Source of the DNA: Erythrophleum ivorense
Lineage: Eukaryota > Streptophyta > Magnoliopsida > Fabales > Fabaceae
NCBI GenBank assembly: GCA_026724425.1
Contig: JAIUCV010000001.1
Location: forward strand, 9,096,556-9,160,555
Direction: 5' to 3'
DNA length: 64,000 bases
Position 1 is the first letter of the stretch, and every line of letters starts with the position of its first letter. Under the pieces are notes generated by a model. The model saw nothing but the letters and a program-made list of their open reading frames with translations. It searched no databases and had not been told where the DNA came from. Shown here piece by piece: positions 11,164 to 23,525 of this stretch. The position numbers were made by a program, and so were the translations under genes.

Positions 11164-14100
11164 ATGGAAGCGTCTTGTTTTGTCATTAAGGGAACCACTT
11201 TGGGGGTTCAAAAACAAAGGGTGTTTAGAAGTAAAAGTGCTTTGAGGCCGAGTACTATGTGCATGACGAATAGGAGTAATTGCTTCGGTTTAGGGGTTGG
11301 TCCGGTCACTATGGAAGCAGAACTGACCAGTACAAGAGTGGGTGTCCGTGGCATCTTCGGTTCATCGGCTAAGCCCAGATTTATCAGGATTCAGGCTTTG
11401 GGTTTGTCCGCTGCTGCTGTATTTGCTGTGTTTAATTTACTAGCTGACATTACCATTTTTTATTCTGAAATTTGTGATTACAATTGTCAGAGTCATACAT
11501 CGTGTTAATTCAATCAAATATATGGACCACTAACTAATACGTGAAAAACAGAGGCAGTATGTGTCCAATTAGATACGACACGATAATTTAAATTGCATTA
11601 AACAATTATACATATTGTCTTGTTATAGTGTTCATGTTGTATTTTGTGCCCCGTATTCTTGTCAATACTTGTGCTTCTTAGGACCATATTTGGTTTATTT
11701 GATGCCCTGTTTGGCTCCTTGTCTTTGGCACGGCAGGATTGCTTATTCAGTCTTTACTTTCTGCAGTTCTGGTTTGTATCGTTGTGGTTGTTGAGTCAGA
11801 TAGTAAAATCTGCTACCAAATTTTCCAACAAGAATTTTAATTGAAAAGACTAGAAAATTTCTTAGTAAGTACACCTCTTAGCTTTGTGATATATTTTAGC
11901 ATAATGCTGATCATAATTGAAGTAACGATTCTCTACCTATACGTTATTGACAATCCAGTTGATGTATGAATGGTTCTTGTGCGTTGAAAATTACAGAGTC
12001 TGGGAATTCAAATCTTTAAGAATAATGAACTCTTTGCAAAACATTGTTAGGATATATTGTATTATTCCATTACAATCACTTTTCGTCCCTTACTGGAAGT
12101 CTTAATATTATCTTCACAATACATATGCCGAAAATTTGCTTATGTTATTCATAAATCTGCTGGTGAAATTGCATATGCATGGATTCTGATAACTGTTTTT
12201 GGTGCTGGTAATTGCCTATAGTAGTCTTGTATGTCAAAAGCCTTTGAATAGTTTTTGCTAGTTTAAACATATAAATTCTGTAATTTTAACACTTCAGCTA
12301 TTTCACTTATTTATGTGCTCTTACAACTCCAAGTAAAACTGAGTTGCAGATGGAGATATTGAGGATGTTGTTGTTACTAATCCTCAGGGCAAACCTTCTG
12401 GAACTGTTTTACCATACGTTGGTGTTGCTTGCCTTGGCGCCATTTTGTTTGGTTACCATCTAGGGTATGAATATCCTCTTTTTAGCTAGCAGGACATTGG
12501 ATGTATAGTGTAATATCATCTTGTTTACACTGCAATCTAAGTATTATGAATGATATGAGGCACTATTATATGTGTTAAGTTGTTGGCTGCATAATTTATT
12601 GGTGTCTTATGTGGAGTTATCCTTGTTATGCTACAGATTTCCATTGAATAGTACCCTATATTTGGGAAAATTCTGATGATAGTTGGTTTGTTGTAGGGTG
12701 GTAAATGGTGCCCTTGAGTACCTTGCCAAGGATCTTGGAATCGCTGAAAACACTGTATTACAAGGTAAAAGATTTTACTTCTATTTTTTGTGTATAAGGG
12801 GATTTCAAAAGTTAGACTGATTGCATCAACCCCCCCAAAAAAAAGAAGATCTTCATGCCTATATTTCCACTTTCACTAAATTTTTGTCTTGCATTGTGAA
12901 TAACAAAGCAAATTTTCAGCATACACTTAAATATAATCTACTACTAGAGATTCTGTCTGCATTGGTATTACTGCAATGTTGAACAGAACACTTCTAAGCT
13001 TTATGGCTTGAAGCTTAAGTGAAATTTTTTATTCCTTTATTGCCTGCTTCTAAGTCTGTGTTTGTTGTCTACTTTTTCTTCCCTCAAAAGTCCAGTTCCA
13101 TTGGAATATGTTCCATCAATTGTATTCTCTTGATTTTCATGAGTGTAAACTCTATGAATAGGATGGATTGTCAGCACGCTACTTGCTGGTGCCACCATTG
13201 GTTCATTTACGGGTGGAACATTGGCTGACAAATTTGGCAGAACTAGGACTTTTCAGTTAGATGCAATCCCTCTAGCAATTGGAGCATTTCTTTGGTCTGT
13301 CAATTGTCCATTGATACAAAATTTGATGATTTATATATTTTTAAAAACTGATTCTTTGAACAACAATATGTTTATAGTGCTACAGCCCAGAGTGTTCAGA
13401 CAATGATCATTGGCCGCTTGCTTGCTGGTATAGGAATTGGTGTTACATCTGCTATTGTACCACTGTACATATCTGAGGTGGTGCCTTTATAAACTATTGT
13501 GACCTTTTATGAAGTTCAGATAATGTTCAAATATTCTATATTGACCATGTGGTTACACGTTCTAATTGGCAGATTTCACCAACCGAAATTCGTGGTGCAC
13601 TTGGATCTGTTAATCAACTTTTTATATGTATTGGGATTCTTGCAGCACTGGTGGCTGGATTGCCTCTTGCTGGAAATCCCATCTGGTATTCTGCTATTGC
13701 ATCTTTCCACCTTGTGAGCTGTTACTTCTTCTGATAAAGTGGTGGTTTGTATTTTTCCTCTATGAGAAATAAATGAAGTGGCATTAAAAAATGTTTTACA
13801 AGAAAATAATTTTGCAAATACTACATAATGGATTCTCCTATTGATCTTCAGAGCATATCTCGCTACATGAACTGATGTTAAAGTCATTATTGTGAACTGA
13901 GTGATTTGGCTTATTTAGCTCTAGAGTATTACTAAAGATGTCTTATATACAGTTGTATGTTGTAATCTTCCCATCTTCATTGACAAGCACAACACACAAC
14001 TAATTGGAGAGCATAAGAATGTTGACTTGCATCTTTAGATAAAATGTATTTGTGAGTTCGAAGTTTTGATATTTAAGTTTTGCAACTTTGTGTTTGAGGA

Positions 14101-17100
14101 TAGTTTGAAGTATTCATGAAGCAATATGCCCATAAAATGTGTAAAAAGGTAAATCTACATTTGAATATAGTCAAGGCTTTATACTTTTACATCCCAAAAG
14201 CTGTTAACATTATTGACTGCCAATACGAGCCTTGATTGCTCTGGATTCTGGACAAGTTTAGTCGTCTGCACAACTTTCTTTTCTTTTTGTAAATAGATAA
14301 TTTCCATGCAGTTTAGTTATTGTAATTTCTAAATAATTTTTAATATTTATTTCTGCTTGGGAATCTAGAGTCTTTTTTCTGTTTTGCTACTTATTGGTTC
14401 TGTTGTACTGGAGATAATAACAGATTTTCATTCTGTCTTCCATTGTGAATATATTGTGGGTTTCCTATATTGACCCTCCCTGAATGTATGTTTCTTTAGT
14501 TGCATCCTCTACACCCTCATTCATCTTTTTTTAAAAAAAGTTTTATCTTGTCAGGTGGAGGATGATGTTTGGCATCACAATAGTTCCATCTATTCTGTTG
14601 GCACTAGGAATGGCAATTTCTCCAGAGAGTCCTCGGTGGCTTTTTCAGGTTTTCCTGTTATATTATGCGGTCTTTTGTTATTAAGGCAATATGTTTAATT
14701 GAGGAGGAAGTCATTTATTGTAAAACTAGTTGTTCAAAAGTTGCTATTTCTGAACCCTCAATAACTTTTTTGTCATATATTTGATTCAAAAATCCAACAT
14801 TGAATTGCAATCTCATATATTGGTAATTCTATATATAATATATTGTCTTATATAAGGATTGGGAATTTGGGATGTATCTCATCTACGGTACATCAAAATT
14901 GGGCTCATGAAATTAATCGCTGGGTTGACATTGTACAGCCATGATAATTGTGGTGTAAGATTTTAGTCCAATGCAACAGAATATACATACTTGTGAGATT
15001 GTAATCTTTTATGTATTTCCATTCAGGATTTTATGCTATCATTTCTTGTAGATTTTGTTCTACCAATAAAATTTCTGAGGCAATTACATTTATCAATTTA
15101 CAGCGAGGAAAAATCTCTGAAGCTGAAAAAGCTATTGAAACACTATATGGAAAAGGAAGAGTTCATGTGGTTATGCGTGACTTAACAACTGGAAGTCAAG
15201 GTTCTTCTGAACCTGAAGCAGGATGGTTTGATCTCTTTACTAGCCGATATTGGAAAGGTATTCTTAAAATTTTGTTGAGACTTGTTAACTGAGGTTTGGT
15301 ACACTATGCACCTAAAACATTTGAGAGCGGTTTGATACACTATTATCTCACATTCCTTGGTATCTTAGATATTGTGGTATTTAAGATTCCCATGTTTGGA
15401 ATGATAATAGCAAGTTGTTATAGAAAGAATACAATTGGTAGTTTATAAAAGTTGACAAAGTTAAAAGTTGTGTAATCTAAGATCCCCATGGTTTTTGGTT
15501 GATATGAAATACCCGCCCAAAATGGTGTCATCCTATAGCTTTTGGTATATTCGATGACACCAGGCATCCTGGATATCAATATATCAAACACAAGAATATT
15601 GCATGACATCCAAAATAATAGGGTCAAGATGACAGTTTACCAAATGCCTCTCTAGTGTAGTTAAGTGGGATTTATGCAGCGCTAACCTGCTTTAATATAT
15701 GCCTGCACTTTGAAGGTAATGGTCATATTTTTCAGTTGTTTGAAGGATGTTCTTATGATGGACGGTCCAATATAAATTACCATTTTTATTCTTGTGACAA
15801 TTTTATTTTAAATGATAATTTACAAAAGTCAATTTTGTTCTTCCAACCTAATCAATGCTTTGTCAAATTTGATACACTATGAGACTTCTTTTTACTTTTT
15901 GAATTCTTTGAGGCTTTCCCTTTTACTTAATATGCTTACAAAGAGTTATATCTTAACATTAATTTAACATGATGTCTATGGTTAAATATCACTTCTTAAA
16001 TTTGTGTTGGTTTACCCTACGGTTGATTTATGCTTTCTAATATATGTTGGTGTAACACTTCTGAAATGTCTTGATGCAGTTGTCAGTGTTGGGGCGGCAC
16101 TTTTCTTGTTCCAACAGTTGGCTGGAATAAATGCTGTGGTATATTATTCAACTTCTGTGTTCCGGAGTGCTGGAATTAGTTCTGATGTTGCAGCCAGTGC
16201 TCTGGTTGGTGCAGCAAATGTTTTTGGTTAGTATTCTTTTTAATTTTAAACATATGCTCATTGTGTAATATGCACATATATGATTCTTTTTGTGACTGTT
16301 GTTTGATTTTATTGCAGGCACAGCTGTTTCTTCCTCGTTGATGGACAGACAAGGAAGGAAAAGTCTTCTTATCACAAGCTTTGGTGGAATGGTAATAGTT
16401 AGTTTCAGCATAAATCTTTCTTAGACCTAAAGCAGACGAACATGAGATATTCTATGCTGTATTAGTACATATTTTGAAATCTTGGTATTCCTATATTTCC
16501 TCTGTTTAAATAAGATAGGTTTAACTACATACAGGGACCTAAAACTCAAATTTTTAAATGTAAAATATTATTATGATCGGTCTAATACTGTTGTAGTGAT
16601 AGACATTCTAACAAGTGAGAAACCACCCCCTGTATTCCATCCTCTAAGTCAGTCATGAATTTCAAAAGGTCTGTGACAAAATATGAATGGAGGTAGTACC
16701 AACCTTCTTAGTGCTCCCATTATATGTAATACTATAAAAGCTGTTGCAGAAAAGGAAAGATGTGTTCATTGTACTATGTGCTGATCTGCTCTTTCATACA
16801 TGAACATTCTATTCTTGCCACTTTTTAACTTACATTAGAGATAAATTTCAGGCATTAGAATATGAACCAAGAAAGCCACTAGGTATGATCTAGTGGTAAG
16901 GGGTTTGGGTGGTTTGTAGGAGGCCTTATGTTCAAATTTTTGGGCTACCATGTATCTGATGGACCCCTTACTAATATTACTAAGGTGTATGGTAGAAGGA
17001 GTGACGGAGGAGATGAGCCTGTGCCTGATGACCCAATTAAGGCTAAGGCTGATGATATTCTGAGGTATTCCAGAAGAGGAAAAAGGGGTGAGGTGGCAGG

Positions 17101-20100
17101 AAGGGCAAAACAGGGAATTGGGACCAATAAATAACTGTCAGGCTGAGTGGGGGTTGGTGTGCTGGAAGAGAGAGAAGGAGTTTGTTAGAAGGCAGGGTTT
17201 GGAGCATGAGGAAAGGTGTGGAGAGTCACCAAGAGGAAAACCTGGAGAGATTCTAGCCTTTCAAAAGCTAGGAGACCTATCCTTTCTATTTTCTTCTTTC
17301 TTGATGTTTTCTGCTACTGGTACTGTTTTTGGCTATTTTCTGCTACTGTTTTAGACAATTCTACCTATTCTCTGTACTGGTGGAATTGTTTTGCTATCAT
17401 TTTACTTAATTAATATCGGTGTATCAGAAGGTTCCATCAGTAGGGAAAAATGAAAAATGAAAAGTACAGGAAACATGAACACAAGCTATGGATTCAGTTT
17501 ATGTTTTTGGTCATTTTTATATTCTTTTCTTAAAAAAATTATTATCACTGAAAAAAATCCCATACCCTATCAACCTAAATATCTCAAGTTCCAGAGAGAG
17601 TTTGACTTGTATGGCAATGATAGCTGAATGGCTGATACTAATAAAGCATTGGGGGATTGGTTCAGTTCAGTTTAATAAAGTTATGAAATTAGTCTCTTCT
17701 GCCATTGACAGATTCTTTAAGGATGAGATATAGAGTTGACTTGTACAAGCTTTTTAGTTTTGCAGATGTTGAATTTTTCTAGGGATTCAATTTGGGAATG
17801 TGAAAGATGGGGTTTGTAGGTGACAGACTGACAGTGTAGGAAAAACGGTTGTGATTTGGGAGGGGAGGCAAAGTTAACAGCACAAATAGTTTACAGGGTT
17901 ATATATATTGAAATATACCATACATGAACTGTTTTATCATACAGTATTTTTAGTGCATGGAGTTGGAATTACAGTGTTGTCAAAATCGTTCAAGGAGTCT
18001 GCAACAGAGGTGAAGCGGGTTGGTTTTTGGGTACAGAGAGCCCACTGCGAGTTGGAGGAGGTTGCATGATGTAGCTGCAACGTGCAGATTTTAAACATAG
18101 TAAAACTTCACAATATCTTTAAGCAAATTTCACCAAATGCTTATTTTTCCAAAATCCCCGGAATTCATGTGCTGGCCTATCTTTTGTTTTCTTTCTTAGT
18201 TTAGCTCTTATTGCTCTTTCTGATGATTGATCCTTTTGAGCTAGTAAAGCTAGCCATTTCTGTTGGGTTTACCCAAGAGGGGAGATGAAGAGAGTCCAAC
18301 ACCGATTAGGAGTGGTGCTTCTTAAGGTTCTGCACACTTGCCTGGCTACTACCTGAGATAGGAAGGTTTTGCAGATATTAATATTATGCCACTTCCATTA
18401 TTAGAAAAAGATGAAAGTTAAGGTAAAGCAACAAGAAAATCTTCAAAAGTCTGAACTAAGAAGCAGGAATTATGTTTCTTTTTTACAACTCCTCTCCATC
18501 ATCCTTTTCACTAGATGTTGATTTTTACTCAATCTTTAAAGGATGTGCAAAGTATTCAATTTCATGACCAAGAAGGCTACTTAAAAGCATTATGATGACT
18601 TATTATCCTATTATACTTGCATTTTAAAACAAAACTTAGTTGTTAGGTATGGATTTATTCTTAGTTTTCTTCTCTAGGTTCAAAGTTACAAATGTGCTTA
18701 ATAGAATTTTGTCCTCCTGGATGAGTGGACTTCTTAGTATTTTTGTTTCTTTTCTGGCTCAATCAAATGAAATTTTAATCCCAAAAGCTTAGTTACGTTT
18801 TTAGTGGAATTGATCATATCTTCCTATAATTTCCAGTATCTTATGTTCATTTATAACTAATAGCTGTCTCTCTCTTACCCAGGCTGCTTCTATGTTGCTT
18901 CTTTCTCTGTCTTTTACTTGGAAGGTTCTTGCACCATATTCTGGCACCCTTGCTGTCCTTGGAACTGTTCTGTAAGTCATTTATTTTTGTCAGTAATGCT
19001 ATTTTCCTCTCACTGAAATGCTCAAACCTCAATGTTCTTTTTTTTTTTTGGGGGTATTTTTTGTGCTGTCCATTTCTTTTGACTCCATGGTCTATGAAAT
19101 TTTAAACAGCTATGTCTTATCCTTCTCTCTTGGTGCTGGTCCTGTGCCTGCCCTTCTTCTACCAGAGATATTTGCTTCTAGAATAAGAGCAAAAGCTGTT
19201 GCTTTGTCACTTGGCATGCATTGGGTGAGTGACTTCTTTCTAGAATCTAAAACTACCTGTATTTACTGCCTTTATCTTGCTTTGAAATTCTTCCTCAAAG
19301 GGTATAAAACAACCTAAAATTGCATAAGTAGCTTCGCAAAGAAATAGTTGCCGCTGAGATTACCAAAAAACTAAATTACTGCTTCAAAAAATGAAAAGAA
19401 AAAAAGGGGCGGGGGGGACACGGCCTAATTATAAAAGTGGTACATGATCTTTAACATGTAACAAAACTTTATGAATTTTGGATTAAAATAAAAACATTAA
19501 ATCCCAGTTAAAATTAATTTCAAGAGTTTGCTTCTTGAAGTTTGTTGAAGCGAAGAAGTAGCTTCTTGCAATTAATGTAACTAAGATTTAATCTCTTCAT
19601 TTTAGTCCAAAAGGAAGTATTTTATTACATTTTAATGTTTACATACTAATTTTGTAATTAAACTGTAATTCAAGGAGGTAAAATATAGTTTCCATTTTCC
19701 CCACAAAAAATAGAGCTTCAAGTACATTAATAGAAACAATAACAAAGTCGGCCACAGTTGACAGTTAAGCTTGTGTCTTTACAGCATGAGCGTCCCAACC
19801 CCCTCCCCACAAAAAGAAAAATAAATAAAACACAAAGAAAACCCAAAAAAAAAAAAAGCATGAAGTTTATATGACTGTATCTTACAAAATGGGATGGATG
19901 TGATTACTGCAGCATAAATTTTACTCCTAATCTGATTTTATCGCTTGCCTGAGAATCTTGTTAATCATGAAACTGGGTTTTCTATCTTATCAGATCTCCA
20001 ACTTCATCATCGGCCTCTATTTCTTGAGTGTCGTCAACAAATTTGGTATCAGCTCTGTATACTTGGGGTTCTCAACTGTCTGTCTTCTCGCTGTCTTGTA

Positions 20101-20176
20101 CATAGCCAGTAATGTTGTGGAAACGAAGGGTCGATCACTGGAGGAAATAGAAAGAGATCTTAATCCAGCAAATTAA
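11164..20176 (+). CDS. pGlcT: Plastidic glucose translocator (MFS sugar transporter)
   Basis: Thirteen exons with consistent GT-AG borders and phases: 11164-11401, 12350-12464, 12697-12764, 13162-13294, 13378-13477, 13573-13685, 14555-14648, 15104-15257, 16080-16226, 16318-16391, 18883-18971, 19110-19224, 19994-20176, giving 540 residues. Residues 1 to about 79 form a Ser/Arg-rich plastid transit peptide. The rest is a 12-helix major facilitator. Visible motifs are GRTR (166-169), PESPRW (279-284), QQLAGIN (350-356), DRQGRK (397-402), GPVPALLLPE (452-461) and ETKGRS (523-528). Sequence and length match Arabidopsis pGlcT/GLT1 (At5g16150, 546 residues), which exports glucose from starch breakdown across the plastid inner envelope. 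The start is the only ATG preceding the transit peptide in frame. Intron 10 (16392-18882) is unusually long and carries a repeat. No damage is seen. Confidence 0.95.
16862..17420 (+). repeat. Composite retroelement-like insertion in pGlcT intron 10
   Basis: The left part has tRNA-like promoter boxes as in plant SINEs: an A-box-like tgatctagtggtaagggg (16885-16902) and a B-box-like atgttcaaatt (16928-16938). The right part (about 17050-17410) is purine-rich then pyrimidine-rich and ends near a sequence (ggtgtatcagaagg, 17418 onward) reminiscent of an LTR end followed by a tRNA-Met primer site. It is GC-richer than the intron around it and gives a 68-codon frame. I could not find duplicated flanks, so the class remains open. 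Confidence 0.35.
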
Positions 20177-20545
20177 AATTTCTCCCAATGTTCATCCTAT
20201 CAGAATTTAAATGCTGCTCATAGGACTTCTTTTACCTTTGGAGCCCTGCTATTTCCTTAACTCTGCAGGGTAACTATTTGTCTGCCAAGTGTGATTGCCG
20301 GGGCTAGTTCATGATTATGCCACATTTTTGCTTGTGCAAATAACGGAACAACTCTATTGTGAGCTTTGGTGAAGCATCTGTATTAATTGTCACAAATATA
20401 TGTTTAGTAGATATTAGCTGGCGAGAAGATTTTCACTTCTATTGGCAGATTGAACAACTAGAATGTCCTACTTCAAGGTTGGGAATTTTAGTTATCTTTG
20501 TATGTGTGATGTACCCTTTGTAATAATAAAAGCATCGTGATTTTG
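20177..20545 (+). other. Probable 3' UTR of pGlcT
   Basis: Non-AT-extreme DNA directly after the stop codon, with a plant-type polyadenylation signal (aataataaaa, 20521-20530) near the expected end. The true cleavage site cannot be read from sequence. Confidence 0.5.
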
Positions 20546-21239
20546 GAAATACTTGGCTGGAAGAAAAGTGAGGATGTAGAATATAACTGAATGGAAATAA
20601 CAGAAGTTTTAGTTTTTAGATGTTTGTTATTCGACTTTCTGGCAAAATTATGATAAGTGAATATTTTGTTATATTTAAAGATTATATGATTGAGTGTTTT
20701 GAAAAAATTCTTTCACATATTATGTTTTTATTAAAAAGTAAAGAATTACTTAACTCTTGTCAATAAAAAAGTTTGTTACATGCCACATAACTTGGATGAT
20801 ATCTTGCAAGCCTAGCTAAGCATAATTGATCATAACCCGAGCTGCGTGTTTTGATTTTTATTAATTTTTAAAAGATTTTAATTACAAAACTCATAAATTT
20901 ATGTAAATTAAAATTCGAAACCTTGATGATAATGTTACTTAGGAGCTTATATAATCAAGTTATTTAAAATTTAGCCATACAATGTTATACAATGTTTTGT
21001 TTTAAGGATTATACTTTTTTTCTTTTTTCCTTTTTCTATTTATTTGAGTCAAGATTGTCTTAATTTGTTGAAGTAAAATGAGTTATCTTACGCAAATATT
21101 AATCATACAAATAATCTAAAAACAAATAAATTACATTTAGAAAAATAAATAAGTTCTTTTAGATTTGATGAATATGATTCATTTTTTCTCCATAAATTGA
21201 AATAATTTAAACTTTATTCTTTTAGATTTATCAAAAGGT
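20546..21239. other. AT-rich intergenic DNA, no gene seen
   Basis: No open frame or repeat boundary is supported between the pGlcT polyadenylation signal and the LINE remnant. Confidence 0.45.
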
Positions 21240-22852
21240 CTTGCAAGCTGCATCTACATGGGATAGTACAATCCAACAGATATTAAAATAAACGTTGCCA
21301 ACCTATCTACGAAGGTGGTCTAATTTTAGACACATTGTTTCAACTTTTCAACAAGTTTTGTTGGCTAAAAGCATATGGAGATTATTAGATCAACCTCAAA
21401 CTCTTTTCTCCATAGTTATTTCTGCAGAATACTTTGAGGTTGAGCAAACAGGGATACTTCATCGGCATTCTAACATTGCCTGGATATGAAAAGGCATTAA
21501 TAAGAACAGAAACAAATATAATTACATCAAATCTAGGATTGCAAACTGGGGATGGAACCAACATTAAACTTCCTAGCCACCTCTGGTGGCAGGTGCAAAC
21601 AGGTTCCAATGTACACTTAAACAGTATACACGACTTATATTGCACAACAAAGGAATGTGGAACTTTCATTTTTTGGAACACATTTACCCTAGAAATGTGG
21701 TGAGCCAAATAAGCAAAAGCTCTTTTCCACGACAGGCAAGAAAGATAGAGCTTGCTAGAAAGGTAATCAGTCGGGGTATCATGTAGTTAGAGACGGGTGT
21801 AGAATTTTCTTTTTTTTTCTTTTTTGCTAGTTCAAGAGGTCGGTTTGAGAATGGATTTCATCATTGGAAGCACCTTTGGAAACTGAAGCTGCTACAAAGA
21901 TTTCTACGTTCCATGTGGAAACTGAATACAAATTCTTTGCCTACCTGTCAAAATTTGATGAATCATCACATGAGATTAGAACCTATTTGTCCCTTTTTTG
22001 AGGAAGATGAAGAACATCAGATCACATCTTCGTTCAATGCCTTTTCGCAGGAGCAACATGGTTTGGTTCATCTTTCTCTTTACGTACGGAATGTATGCAA
22101 CCTCGAGCAATTCAGGATTGGACTCAAATTTGCTTCAGCCATAGTGAAGAAGGGGTTGAACTGGAATTTCATACTAGATTAATCATAACAATTTTGTATG
22201 CTATTTGGTACACAAGAATAAAGGGGTCTTTGAAAAGGAAGATGCCTATGGTTGTTTAAAGTTGATCCAGAGTTGGATGGCTTAATTTAATATAGCATGG
22301 GGGACAGCACAGATAATGCGAATCTGCTGGAAGATAAACCATTACAGAGAACTGAAAGCACTAGGAGGATTGCGCAAGGTTGGTCCACTGTGATTTTGGG
22401 GAAGAAGACTAAAATGTAGAATTTAAGATGTGAAGTGGTAGCTGTAATTAGTTTCAATAGTGACATTATGAGAAAGATGGGTTTTGGAGACAAGGGAGGA
22501 TGGGGTCTATAGAAGCTGATACTAGAAGCTACTAGGAAGGTCATCTTCTTTGTGAGAAATCAGCAAGTAATATCCAATTCTACAGATTTCCCTTTGCAAG
22601 TTATCTTCTGAAGAAGAGTCACTGTCACCTTATCATGAAGGGGTACAAGCATTATGCTAATCTCAAGTGCTTGGGAGATGATATTCAGGAACTTCTTAAC
22701 CAGTTTGTATCCCACAAATTTGTAATGCCCCAGGACCCATGGAGTAATATCATGTTGGACCAATGCAATGAAGACTTGCAATATATTTAAGAGTAGTAGT
22801 TGGGACTTGTTTTTCTACCTTCCTTTTGTTGTATTAAAGAAAAAAAAAAATC
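21240..22852 (+). pseudogene. Decayed LINE, 3' half (RT tail, zf-RVT, RNase H)
   Basis: The translation LLAKSIWRLLDQPQTLF (about 21358-21408) is the usual segment downstream of plant LINE reverse transcriptase (AK..WRL...P.SL). At 21860-22020, LWKLKLLQRFLRSMWKLN followed by LPTCQNL and PICPFFEEDEE matches the zf-RVT domain (LWKL..P.KVK.F.WR...LPT..NL...CP.C...EE). An RNase H-like part follows to about 22790. It ends in an A-run (22840-22850), as expected of a LINE 3' end. Stops and frameshifts throughout show that it is dead. The 5' part (endonuclease and RT core) is missing. Confidence 0.7.
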
Positions 22853-23238
22853 AACAGATATATAGAGGAAAAAAATTACATGTACAATTTTGTACTATAA
22901 GTTTAAAGCGTTTACACAGGTGAGCAAAGAGTGCTACTCCTTATAAAAGTCATTAATACAACTCATATTTGATTTATTTTTAAATCTCTATGATTATTTT
23001 ATTTTAAGTTAACAATTAAAAGATTATTTTCATTCTATATTTTGTATCCTTTAAATAAAAAAAAATTGAAATATAAACTATCTAAATTATATGGTCTAAA
23101 AATGATGAACATGCAATGCTCATCCTTAAGATAAGTAGAAAATCTGTGAGTTTTGGATAGAGCTAATTATGAACTGAGTTTGGATTTTAATTCCAACAAT
23201 TGAGCCCAAATTTTGAGGCTGGCACTGAAAGCTAATAC

Positions 23239-23253
23239 AAAACAAATCATAAA
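23239..23253. repeat. Left 15-bp target-site duplication of the SINE
   Basis: AAAACAAATCATAAA, repeated exactly at 23511-23525 on the other side of the element. Confidence 0.85.
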
Positions 23254-23510
23254 CAGATGGGTTGGCTCATTTGGTAAAAAGGATTTGATAAGTATTGCAG
23301 TCATCTATGTTATGTGAGTTCAAGGAGATTTCTTGATGCCCAATCTTCAAAGTAAGCCTCTGCTCATCTCTTGGTAGGCATCGTCCCTGCACTGATTTTT
23401 AAGTCAGAGTGCCATACATAGTTGTTATGGTTTGGCAGATGCTACCAATGCCTTAACTAGTAGTGTTGGAATCTATCCTTGTTACCCTCTTGTTTCCCTT
23501 AAAAAAACAA
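23254..23510 (+). mobile_element. tRNA-derived SINE with perfect target-site duplication
   Basis: A 257-bp unit lies between two identical 15-bp direct repeats. It begins with RNA polymerase III promoter-like boxes, an A box (tggctcatttggtaaaaagg, 23263-23282) and a B-box-like gagttcaagga (23316-23326), and ends in an A-rich tail (ttaaaaaaacaa, 23499-23510). Size, promoter position, A-tail and long direct repeats together define a plant SINE moved by LINE machinery. It has no coding potential. The undecayed duplication points to a comparatively young insertion. Confidence 0.85.
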
Positions 23511-23525
23511 AAAACAAATCATAAA
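23511..23525. repeat. Right 15-bp target-site duplication of the SINE
   Basis: AAAACAAATCATAAA, identical to 23239-23253. Confidence 0.85.

Noticed and set aside
13576..13887. 103-codon minus-strand frame
   Set aside because: Antisense to pGlcT exon 6 and the following intron; a shadow of the coding exon.
16885..16938. A tRNA gene in pGlcT intron 10
   Set aside because: Box-like words only; no acceptor stem or anticodon arm is evident. SINE-like origin is more likely.
21385..21708. 107-codon minus-strand frame
   Set aside because: Antisense to the LINE remnant, whose plus-strand reading carries recognisable domains.
23263..23326. A tRNA gene
   Set aside because: The A- and B-box-like words are present, but no cloverleaf can be drawn. 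The 15-bp duplications and A-rich tail show a SINE.
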